Part shown: piece after piece, positions 43,245 to 50,843 of the stretch | How positions within the stretch are numbered: the first letter of the stretch is position 1 | How the letters are laid out: every line of letters starts with the position of its first letter | Assembly: GCA_958295905.1 (NCBI GenBank) | Contig: OY282382.1 | Coordinates: 620,001 to 684,000, forward strand | Direction: 5' to 3' | Length of the DNA: 64,000 nucleotides | Source: an uncultured Vicinamibacterales bacterium | GTDB lineage: Bacteria > Acidobacteriota > Vicinamibacteria > Vicinamibacterales > UBA8438 | Position numbers and translations under genes: made by a program | The notes under the pieces: model-generated | Database searches by the model: none | Told to the model about the DNA's origin: nothing | The model's input: the letters and a program-made list of their open reading frames with translations, nothing else

Positions 43245-45356
43245 GTGAACGGGCCGCACGGATCGACGGGAACAGCGGCGGCGGGCTGGCGCGGCGAGAT
43301 CCTGCGCGGGTTCACGCCCGGCGTCGCCCGCCTCACCGTCGTGGACGATCCCGACGGCCTGCTCGCGGAGGCGGGCATCGTCGAGGCGCTCCGGGCCCGC
43401 GGCTTCGAGGTGGTTCCGCTGGATGACCGCATCGCGTTCCGCTTCTTCTACGAGTCGCGCTACAGATCGCGCCGCGACCGTAGCGACCTCGCGGACGTGG
43501 TCGCCGTGTTCACCACTGGAGAGGCGCACGAGCAGGTCGTTCCCTACGACGTGTGGCGGGCCGGCCGCCAGTTGTCGTTCAGCCTCGGCGCTCTGTTCCC
43601 CCAGCTGAGCTGGCCGGTCGTCAACGCGTTGGACCGGAGCGATTTCGACGCCCTGTATGCGGCCCAGGCCCGGGAGCCGCCCGCGGGGCCGCTCGGCGAG
43701 TCGGCGACCCGGAGGTTCGCGCTCCGCCACGTGTTCGGGATCGCGCCCGAGACGATAACGCAGGCGTCCAACCTGCTCCGCGTCCTGCTGCGCCTCCACT
43801 ACCGCCGACTGCGCCTGCCGTGGCACCTGGAGCGCCATCTCGTCGCGACGCTTCGGCGGAAGCCCGTGTTCAGGCCGTGGCCCCTGGCGCAGATCGTTCC
43901 CGACCGCGACGCGTTCTTCGCGTTCCTGCAGGAACGGTGGCCGATCTTCCTGGACCGCCTGACGTCCGGGGCGGCCGCGGTGCGCGAGACGCCGCCGGGC
44001 TACGCGCCGGCGTTCTCCGGCCCGGCCGAGATGCCGTTCGACCACCCCGACGTACGGGTCTACGTCGACAACCTCTTTCTGGAAGGCGCGCTGCGGCCGA
44101 CGGCGCATCCGCGCGGACGGGAGGTCGTCGACTCATGGGCGCGGGCCGGCGTCGAGATCGACCCGCGGGCGGACCGGCGGCGCCGGCTCGACGGGCTGCT
44201 CGAGTCGGTCGAGGGGTCGCTGCCCGGCGACGGGGCGCGGCACCACGACTGGCTGGCCTTCGCGCCGCGGTGGGCGCAGGTGAACGCGCTGGTCTTCAAC
44301 GCCGACGAGGACGCCGACGACGAGGACGCACGGGCGCGGTACGAGAGCATCCGCGACCGCATCGACGAGCGGTTCACCGCGTGGCTTCGCCGACGCTTCG
44401 AGGCGTTGCACAATCTGCCCCCCTCGACGCCGGTGATGATTCATCACGTTCCCCGGTCGCTCGCGCGGCGCGCGCACGAGTCGGCTGACCGCAAGGTCGC
44501 GCTGGTCGTGATGGACGGCCTCGCCCTCGACCAGTGGGTGGTGGTCCGCGCGGTGCTCGCGGAGCAGCGTCCCGGGTTGCGGTTTCGCGAGGACAGCCTG
44601 TTCGCCTGGATCCCCACGCTGACCACGGTTTCGCGGCAGGCCTGTTTCGCGGGGCGGCTGCCGCGGTACTTCCCGACGAGCATCGACTCCACCGCCCGGG
44701 AACCGGCGGCGTGGAAACGGTTCTGGGGAGACGAGGGACTGGACGCAGCACGGGTGGTCTACGCGAAGAACCTGCGCGAGTCGTCGGACCTGGAGACGGT
44801 CGTGGAGCTCGTGTCGCGCCCCAAGGTCCGCGTGGCGGGGCTGGTGGTCGACGCGGTGGATCGGATCATGCACGGCATGGAGCTCGGAAGCGCGGGAATG
44901 CACAATCAGGTCCGCCAGTGGACGCGCGGGGGCGTGCTCGCCTCGCTGCTCGACACCCTCTTCGACCGCGGATTCGAGGTCTTCCTGACCTCGGACCACG
45001 GGAACGTCGAGACCACCGGGTGCGGCGCGCCCCAGGAGGGTTCGATCACGGACCTGCCCGGACGGCGCGTGCGCGTCTTCTCCGACCCGGCTTTGCGGGC
45101 ACGCGTCGCGAAACGGTTTCCCGGCGCGCTGGAGTGGCCCGCGAGCGGGCTGCCCGAGAACTACCTGGCCCTGCTGGCCCCCGCGCGCCGGTCGTTCGTT
45201 CGCGGGTCGGAGCGGCCGGTGGCCCACGGGGGCGTCACGCTGGAGGAAGTCGTGGTTCCCTTCGTCGAGATCGGGCGGTCCGGGTCGACCGCCGTGGCCG
45301 CGTCCGCCGGCCCCGAGGAAGCCGTCGAACCTTCTGTCGAGATCGGGCGGAAGTGA
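43245..45356 (+). CDS. pglZ: BREX-3-type phosphatase-like protein PglZ
   Basis: About 703 residues from GTG 43245; TTG 43203 would add 14 residues that look non-conserved. The N-terminal half begins VARLTVVDDPDGLL as in BREX PglZ. The alkaline-phosphatase superfamily core has VVMDGLALDQW (Asp about 424), the nucleophile region IPTLTTVSRQACFAG, LTSDHGNVE (Asp584, His585) and AHGGVTLEEVVVPFVEI (His661). PglZ is essential in BREX and binds or cleaves nucleotides with metal help; its exact role is unsettled. All metal ligands appear present. The stop overlaps the next start (TGATG). Confidence 0.82.
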   Translation: MNGPHGSTGTAAAGWRGEILRGFTPGVARLTVVDDPDGLLAEAGIVEALRARGFEVVPLDDRIAFRFFYESRYRSRRDRSDLADVVAVFTTGEAHEQVVPYDVWRAGRQLSFSLGALFPQLSWPVVNALDRSDFDALYAAQAREPPAGPLGESATRRFALRHVFGIAPETITQASNLLRVLLRLHYRRLRLPWHLERHLVATLRRKPVFRPWPLAQIVPDRDAFFAFLQERWPIFLDRLTSGAAAVRETPPGYAPAFSGPAEMPFDHPDVRVYVDNLFLEGALRPTAHPRGREVVDSWARAGVEIDPRADRRRRLDGLLESVEGSLPGDGARHHDWLAFAPRWAQVNALVFNADEDADDEDARARYESIRDRIDERFTAWLRRRFEALHNLPPSTPVMIHHVPRSLARRAHESADRKVALVVMDGLALDQWVVVRAVLAEQRPGLRFREDSLFAWIPTLTTVSRQACFAGRLPRYFPTSIDSTAREPAAWKRFWGDEGLDAARVVYAKNLRESSDLETVVELVSRPKVRVAGLVVDAVDRIMHGMELGSAGMHNQVRQWTRGGVLASLLDTLFDRGFEVFLTSDHGNVETTGCGAPQEGSITDLPGRRVRVFSDPALRARVAKRFPGALEWPASGLPENYLALLAPARRSFVRGSERPVAHGGVTLEEVVVPFVEIGRSGSTAVAASAGPEEAVEPSVEIGRK

Positions 45357-46090
45357 TGCCTGCCGAAACGCGCGGCATCATCGGGTTCGACCGGAAGATC
45401 AGCCTGCGCTGGCTGGACGCGACGGCCGAGTGGACCGCGCAGGGACTCGCCGCACCTGCGATCCGGGGGCAACTCGAACGACTGCTCGCCGGACAAGTCG
45501 CCGGCGAAGGTTCCCACAGCGCGCGCGGGAAGACGATGACCGTGCTGCTGCACGTCTGGACCGCCGTGCCCGATGCGGTCGCGCCGCTCCGCGACGACGG
45601 GCTCGTCCTGCTGCGCGGCCGCGGCGGGCGCGACCGGCTGCCGCTGCACTGGGGCATGTGCCTGGCGACCTATCCGTTCTTCCGCGACGTGGCGGCGGCC
45701 ACCGGCCGGCTACTCGCCTTGCAGGGGTCGGCGGCGAGGGCGCAGATCGTCCGGCGCACGGCCGAGTCGTGGGGTGAGCGGACCACGGCGACGCGCGCCG
45801 CGCAGCGCATCGTCCGCTCCTTCGTCGAGTGGGGGGTCCTGGTGGAGACCGGCGACCGGGGAACGTACGCCCCCGCGGCCAAGATTCCCGTCGCCGGGGT
45901 CGGCCCGTGGCTGTTGGAGGCCGGCCTCGTGAGCAGCGGCCGGCGCGAGTACCCCTTCCGCGCTCTCGCGGCCGGCGCCGCCTTCTATCCGTTCGACATG
46001 GCCCTGTCCGGACAGAACGTCAGCGGCAACCCCCGGCTGGAAATCTGCCGGCAGGGGCTCGACGAGGACGTGGTGATGCTGAACCGGTAG
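45356..46090 (+). CDS. BREX protein in the BrxA position
   Basis: This 244-residue protein starts within the pglZ stop (TGATG). It has helical segments LHWGMCLATYPFFRDVAAAT, then AESWGERTTATRAAQRIVRS and FVEWGVLVE, which look like two winged-helix units. BREX-3 operons end in brxA (DUF1819), a small DNA-binding protein with two winged helices, so size, place and predicted fold agree. Sequence similarity to BrxA as I know it is weak, so this is a position-based call. It closes the operon; the next gene has its own leader. Confidence 0.55.
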   Translation: MPAETRGIIGFDRKISLRWLDATAEWTAQGLAAPAIRGQLERLLAGQVAGEGSHSARGKTMTVLLHVWTAVPDAVAPLRDDGLVLLRGRGGRDRLPLHWGMCLATYPFFRDVAAATGRLLALQGSAARAQIVRRTAESWGERTTATRAAQRIVRSFVEWGVLVETGDRGTYAPAAKIPVAGVGPWLLEAGLVSSGRREYPFRALAAGAAFYPFDMALSGQNVSGNPRLEICRQGLDEDVVMLNR

Positions 46091-46202
46091 GTCGCCGCCG
46101 GGCGGCGCCGGCCACCCGCCTGGACCAAGACGAGCCGTGGGGTATGCTACACGGAGCGTCCAATGGCGGTAGCCCGCCACACCGAGACAGGAGCGCATCG
46201 CC

Positions 46203-47318
46203 TTGGTTGATCCCGGCTACACCTGCATCGAGGACCCTGCCGCCTCCGCACCGCCCTCCCGGCGCCGCTTCCTCGGCCTAACCGCCGCCGCGCTCGCCGC
46301 GGCACCGTTCGTCCGGCCGCCGACCCTGCTGGGGCAGCCGGCGGTGCGGCCGGCGCCGGGCATGCCGGCGCCGCACTTCGTGACCGCCAACGGCATCCGG
46401 ATGGCGGTGTACGAACGGGGCGAAGGTCTGCCGGTCGTGTTCGCGCACGGCTTTCCCGAGCTCGCCTACTCGTGGCGCCACCAGCTCCGCTCGTATCCCG
46501 CCGCGGGCCTGCGGGCCATCGCGCCCGACATGCGCGGTTACGGGCTGACCGACCGGCCGGAGGACGTGGCGGGCTACGCGATTCCGAACCTCTGCGCGGA
46601 CCTGGTCGGGCTGCTCGACGCGCTCGACATCGAGCGGGCCCTCTTCTGCGGGCACGACTGGGGCGGGGCGGCGGTGTGGGCGATGCCGCGGCTCCACCCC
46701 GACCGCGTCCTCGGCGTCATCGGCGTGAACACGCCCGCGTCGGGCGGGCCGCCGCCGAGCGAGCCGCCGGAGGAGCCGCTGATCGTCTTCACCGAGAACT
46801 ACTACGCCGCGACGTTCCTCGAGCCGGGCCGCGCCGAAGCGGTCTTCTCGCGCGACGTGCGGCGGGCGCTCGAGATGATCTTCCGGCGGGGATGGTACTG
46901 GAACGTCGAGAACATGCGCCGGTACCCGCCCGACTCGGCCGAGAAGACGATGGACATGCTGCGGATGATCGAGGAGGGCGACTACCAGGGCGAGTTGATC
47001 ATGCCCGCCGACGTCCTCGCCTACTGGGTGGAAACGTTCGAGGCGACCGGGTTCACCGGCGGCTTCAACTACTACCGGGCGAACATGGGCGGCGGCGCGC
47101 CGCCGCCGATGGGCGGCATCGAGGTGCCGTGCCTCTACGTCGGGGCCGAGAACGACACTATCCTGCGGCCGTCCTCGTCCGACGGCATGCCGTCGTTCAT
47201 CCCCGACCTCGAGCGCCACGTCATCGCCGACTCCGGCCACTGGACGCAGCAGGAGAAGCCGGAAGAGTTCGACCGCGTGACGCTCGACTGGATCCGCCGG
47301 AAGTTCCAGGACGCCTGA
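46203..47318 (+). CDS. Tat-exported epoxide-hydrolase-like alpha/beta hydrolase
   Basis: The start is TTG 46203 behind acaggagcg; no ATG or GTG fits better. The 371-residue product has a twin-arginine signal SRRRFLGLTAAALAAAPF. The enzyme shows HGFPELAYSWRHQ (oxyanion hole), GHDWGG with Asp152 as nucleophile, and a histidine in DSGHWTQQEKP. An Asp nucleophile with a lid of the MIEEGDYQGEL type is the epoxide hydrolase pattern rather than esterase. Tat export implies folding in the cytoplasm. Substrate unknown. Confidence 0.85.
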   Translation: MVDPGYTCIEDPAASAPPSRRRFLGLTAAALAAAPFVRPPTLLGQPAVRPAPGMPAPHFVTANGIRMAVYERGEGLPVVFAHGFPELAYSWRHQLRSYPAAGLRAIAPDMRGYGLTDRPEDVAGYAIPNLCADLVGLLDALDIERALFCGHDWGGAAVWAMPRLHPDRVLGVIGVNTPASGGPPPSEPPEEPLIVFTENYYAATFLEPGRAEAVFSRDVRRALEMIFRRGWYWNVENMRRYPPDSAEKTMDMLRMIEEGDYQGELIMPADVLAYWVETFEATGFTGGFNYYRANMGGGAPPPMGGIEVPCLYVGAENDTILRPSSSDGMPSFIPDLERHVIADSGHWTQQEKPEEFDRVTLDWIRRKFQDA

Positions 47319-47508
47319 CGGCGCCGCAGCGCTCGCCGGCAGGCACCGGCGCTTCGGGTAGACGGCACGTGCGCCGCGGCCCGGCCCGGATCCGGCGATG
47401 CCGGGCCGCGGACGTCGGGCGCTCGGTGATGACCGCGCGGGTGTCTGTCGTCCGGCTCGACCAACACGTCGTTCTCCGGCGGCCCCTCGAGCCGGCACGC
47501 GCGCCCTT

Positions 47509-47617
47509 GGAGACGCGGTTCAATGCCGTCTCGGCCAGCCGGGGCGCGCGGCGGCGACCGCGGCCGGCGGGATCGCGGGCTGGAGACGGCGGTTCATGCC
47601 GTCTCGGCCAGCCGGGC
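47509..47617. repeat. 36-bp direct repeat including a gene 3' end
   Basis: atgccgtctcggccagccgg with flanks occurs at 47509-47544 and again at 47582-47617; the second copy contains the last codons of the Uma2 gene (minus strand). The first is a downstream duplicate. Confidence 0.85.
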
Positions 47618-48319
47618 CCTGAACTGGCGGTGTTCGGCGGAGTCGATGCCGTTTTGAAGTTCCTCGAGAGCGCCGGCGAGTTCTCCGGCCAGCAGCGCGC
47701 CTGCGGCGAGGCGCAGGCCGGGGAAGACCCAGCTGTGGATGACCCCGTGGTCATCGGGCGGCAGGGACCGGTAGTCGCCGTCCATCAGCTCGAACCCGTC
47801 GATGCGCGGCTCCCGGATCCGCCAGACGACGTACTCCTGCACGCCGTTGCGCCGGTACGCGCGCAGCTTGTCGTGGAGGTCGATCGACGCGCTGCCGGCG
47901 GCGACTTCCACGATCAGTTCCGGCGCCCCCTCCAAATACGCGTCGCTCACCCGGGATCGCCCGCCGGCGTGGGGTTCGATGCGCAGCAGGACGTCGGGTT
48001 GGGGTTCGTTGTCGAGGTCGAGACGAACCGTGGCATTGTCGGCCACGCGAACCCCGGCGGTGAAAGCCGCGTACACGGTGAGCACGCTCTGAATCGCGGC
48101 GTGCGCTTCGGCGTGGACGAGACTGACGGGCGACGGCATGTAGACGATTCCCTCGATCAGTTGCGCCTTCTTGATCTCCGGCCGCACGGCATACCGGCGC
48201 TCGAACTCGCACCGCGTGAGCCGGTCGCCGTTCTCCAGGGTCGGGGTCGGCGTCGCGGCTTGCGGTTGTCCGGCCCCACCGGACGCTCCAAGGCTTGACG
48301 TGACGTCGAGTTCAGCCAT
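47594..48319 (-). CDS. Uma2-family (DUF820) putative endonuclease
   Basis: The 241-residue protein starts at ATG 48317-48319 (minus) with ggagg some distance upstream. It has the Uma2 PD-(D/E)xK-like core: LIEGIVYMPSPVSLVHAEAH, ATVRLDLDNEPQPDVLL with the metal-binding aspartate, PELIVEVAAGSASIDLHDKL, and RNGVQEYVVWRI. Uma2 proteins are multiplied in many genomes, with unknown role; nuclease activity is presumed from the fold. The catalytic segment (D, E-V-A, K) appears intact. A duplicate of its 3' end lies downstream. Confidence 0.85.
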   Translation of the reverse strand: MAELDVTSSLGASGGAGQPQAATPTPTLENGDRLTRCEFERRYAVRPEIKKAQLIEGIVYMPSPVSLVHAEAHAAIQSVLTVYAAFTAGVRVADNATVRLDLDNEPQPDVLLRIEPHAGGRSRVSDAYLEGAPELIVEVAAGSASIDLHDKLRAYRRNGVQEYVVWRIREPRIDGFELMDGDYRSLPPDDHGVIHSWVFPGLRLAAGALLAGELAGALEELQNGIDSAEHRQFRARLAETA

Positions 48320-48634
48320 GCGGGGTGATGCCTCCAGCCGTCGGCTCACGGTTCATGATGCCACACCGGCGAGAGCAGGACACCGCCCCGCGGCCGGTCG
48401 TTGCTGGAGCCAGGAACAGGAGGGCAGGTCGGCGACGACGCGGTGCGGGCCGAGACCGGGAACGCCGCCGGGAGCCACTTCACCGGACCGGACCGGGCGC
48501 TCCAGACACCGCCCCGCCAGCCCCACCGAGGCTCTCCCCGCGCGCCACCGGCGCACCGGCCAAGCGCGCAGGGAGTCGTCGATCCACGCTGTTTCGTTCC
48601 GTCCCGTATTCCGGTCAGCCGGCCGCAGGCGGAT
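48320..48634. other. intergenic region
   Basis: About 315 bases without a supported gene. A block reading accgcc...caccggacc shows weak internal repetition. Nothing further is seen. Confidence 0.45.
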
Positions 48635-49219
48635 CTACAGCCCCCGGATGAGCACGTTGCGGAACTTCACGACGCCCGCGCCGTACTGCAGGGCGATGGG
48701 CCCCTCGGCGAACTGCGAATCCTCGACGTCGACCATCTGCTCGCCGTTCAGCCACACCCGCAGCCGGGGACCCTCGGCGATGATCTCGTAGGTGTTCCAG
48801 CGGCCGGGGCTGTCGACGTGGCTGGCCGGCGCGGCGAGGTGGACGATGCCGCCGGTGCGGTAGGTCTGGTCGGCGCGGGTGTCGTAGATGTTGACCTCGT
48901 ACGCGTTGCGGTCGTTGACGCTCATGGCGTCGGCGCAACGGATGAAGATACCGCTGTTCGCGGGCTCGTCCACCCAGTACTGCACGACCATCTCGAAGTC
49001 GCCGTAGGACTCCGGCGTGACGAGGAAGCCGGAACCGCTGTCGGCCTGCGCGGCGCCGTCGGCGAGCTCCCAGTTGGCGTTGCCGATCTGGTTCCAGCCG
49101 TCGAGGGTGGAGCCGTCGAGCAGGGTCGTCCAGCCGGCGTCCTGGGCCGGGGCCGCGGCGGGGGCGAGCCCGAGGGCGGCGGTGACGAGGGCGGCGGCGA
49201 AGAGGGAAGTGCGTCTCAT
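48635..49219 (-). CDS. DUF1080 (3-keto-disaccharide hydrolase-like) secreted protein
   Basis: The 194-residue protein has a signal peptide ending APAQD and then the DUF1080 jelly roll: TLLDGSTLDGWNQIG, FEMVVQYWVDEPANSGIFIR, the YEVNIYDTRAD segment and WNTYEIIAEGPRLRVWLNGE. Enzymes of this fold remove 3-keto-glucosides, others only bind sugars. The conserved NSGIF and EVNIYD stretches support a carbohydrate-binding cleft. Start ATG 49217-49219 (minus). It lies downstream of the GDTLVVET-family gene on the same strand with 53 bases between them, so they may form an operon. Confidence 0.88.
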   Translation of the reverse strand: MRRTSLFAAALVTAALGLAPAAAPAQDAGWTTLLDGSTLDGWNQIGNANWELADGAAQADSGSGFLVTPESYGDFEMVVQYWVDEPANSGIFIRCADAMSVNDRNAYEVNIYDTRADQTYRTGGIVHLAAPASHVDSPGRWNTYEIIAEGPRLRVWLNGEQMVDVEDSQFAEGPIALQYGAGVVKFRNVLIRGL

Positions 49220-49272
49220 TGAATGGGGTCTCCTGTTGACGGTTTGCGGCGGCCCGGACGGGACGCCTTTCG

Positions 49273-50301
49273 CTACTGCTGCTCCGATGCGGCCAGCTCT
49301 TCCGCGCGGGCGCCCGACAGCAGGTTCTGCATGCCGTAGTTGCCCTCGTGGCAGGCGTACTCGAACATCGCGGACCCGCGCTTCATCGGCAGCGCCGCCG
49401 TGAACGGCCGGGTGAAGGTGGCCGGGTCGTCGACGGTGAACTCGTAGAGCAGCGTATCGGCGTCGATGCGGCTGAACCGCTCGATCAGGTTCAACGTCTC
49501 GCCCGAGCCGATGGCCCCCACGACGGACGGGCTGAAGCTGGCGGTGTTGGCGGTGAAGTTGGTGGTCTCGACGACGAGGGTGTCGCCCTCCCAGCGTCCG
49601 CGCGAGCTGCCCAGCCACTGGCGCAGGTCGCCGGGGAGCGGCGCGCGCCCGTCGAGCGGCACGATGCGCGAGTCGTGCACCATCTCGTTCAGGATGACCA
49701 CGTGGTCCGCGGTCTGGAAGATCTGGATGTTCTGGTTGTAGCCGCCGGGCACGATGGGCGGTCCGGTGTTGAACCCGAGCAGGCACCGCTCGGCGATGCC
49801 GCGATCCTCGGGACCGTCGGCGCCGATGCCGCCGACGCGGAACCGGACCGGCCGGGTCGACTCGGCGCCGGGGCCCTGCCGGTCGACGCCCGGCTGCGGC
49901 GCCGGCACCCGGCCGTCGGGGGGATCGACGATGAGCGACGTCCGGCGGTCGTCCACGATCCCCGCCCCCCGGTCGAACCAGAAGTTGTTGTAGGCGCCCA
50001 CGTCGCCGCCCGCCGGCAGCGGCTCGGTGCGGACCTCGCTCGGCCGGTCCGCCTCCGCCGCCCGCTGCACCGCTGCGGCCTCGAGCTCGGCCGCCTCCTC
50101 CGCCGTCAGCGCCGCTTGGTCGGCCCGGTCCTCGGGGCGCTGCAACGGGGTCAGGGTCCGGAAGTCCCAGACGCCCTGCAGGTCGGGGGCGCCGCCCGGC
50201 AGGCGGGGCACGCCGGACGCCGGCTGGGCCCCGGCGGGAACGGACAGGACCACGGCCAGCGCGGTCAGCACCAGCACGGCGCCGAAAGATCGTCTCTGCA
50301 T
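49273..50301 (-). CDS. secreted protein of the GDTLVVET family
   Basis: ATG 50299-50301 (minus) lies behind AGGAG; the product has 342 residues with a signal peptide ending PAGAQ. It shares with the protein at 29887 the segments PDLQGVWDFRTLTPLQRP, RRTSLIVDPPDGRVPA, SSRGRWEGDTLVVETTNFT, FSRIDADTLLYEFTVDDPAT and FEYACHEGNYGM. Function is unknown. Here it precedes a DUF1080 gene, a pairing that suggests a carbohydrate- or glycoside-related role; this is inference from context. Confidence 0.75.
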   Translation of the reverse strand: MQRRSFGAVLVLTALAVVLSVPAGAQPASGVPRLPGGAPDLQGVWDFRTLTPLQRPEDRADQAALTAEEAAELEAAAVQRAAEADRPSEVRTEPLPAGGDVGAYNNFWFDRGAGIVDDRRTSLIVDPPDGRVPAPQPGVDRQGPGAESTRPVRFRVGGIGADGPEDRGIAERCLLGFNTGPPIVPGGYNQNIQIFQTADHVVILNEMVHDSRIVPLDGRAPLPGDLRQWLGSSRGRWEGDTLVVETTNFTANTASFSPSVVGAIGSGETLNLIERFSRIDADTLLYEFTVDDPATFTRPFTAALPMKRGSAMFEYACHEGNYGMQNLLSGARAEELAASEQQ

Positions 50302-50432
50302 CTCGTACACTCCTGATTGCCTCTTCTTCTCCCCGCCGAACGCCGTCCATCGACACCCCGCCGCCGAAACCAGGCCGGGAATCGCCGCCTGCGGCTCCGC
50401 CCGCCGCCCGATGAACCCTGCCGGGGCGCTTC

Positions 50433-50576
50433 GGTCCGGCACGACGCCCGCGAAGCTCTCGGCCGCATCATGCTGCGACCGCCGGTGCGCCGCCCCACCT
50501 GCGGGCGGGGCAAGCGGTCATGTGCGCGCCATCCCGACATCGACCAGCTTCGAAGCGACCATCCGATCCGGCACCA
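50433..50576 (-). pseudogene. decayed duplicate of the tannase-like gene 3' end
   Basis: On the minus strand it reads PDRMVASKLVDVGMART, close to PDRMVASKVVDGRVTRT of the intact gene. The DNA aligns with 50840-50994 over about 140 bases, with scattered substitutions and a lost stop codon. It is an ancient tandem duplicate left downstream of the functional gene. Confidence 0.8.
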
Positions 50577-50641
50577 GCCAAGCCGGGAATCGTCGCCGGC
50601 AGCTCCGCTTGCCGCCCGACCAACCCCGCCGGCGTGCCTCA

Positions 50642-50717
50642 GCAGCCCGTGGCGAAGATCCCCGCCGCATTCGAGCGGCGATGCATCCCGCCTGACTGCG
50701 TTGTTCGTCGGTTGCCC
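50642..50717 (+). repeat. dispersed repeat C, copy 2
   Basis: It shares agcccgtggcgaa, tcgagcggcgatgcatcccg and gttgttcgtcggt with copies at 22488 and 53776. Confidence 0.85.
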
Positions 50718-50843
50718 ATGTCCAATAGGCGGCCCTCCTCACGCCTGGTCAGGCACGGGCGTTCTTTGCCCGCGGGCACTCTCACTTCAGCCCGCGGGCG
50801 CCCTCGCCGCGCTCGGGGCGGCGCGGGGTTTCACCACCGGCTG

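Larger units (their letters stand above)
50302..50843. other. 540-bp intergenic region with gene debris and repeats
   Basis: It contains the decayed tannase 3' end (50433-50576), two copies of a block starting gccgggaatcg and ending ccccgccgg or ccctgccgg (50373-50424 and 50581-50632), repeat C copy 2, and a GC palindrome gcccgcgggc. No functional gene is supported. Confidence 0.7.

Noticed and set aside
33007-46090. Search for a BREX helicase (brxHII) or a BrxL protease
   Set aside because: No DEAD/DEAH or Lon-type motif was seen in any frame of the island.
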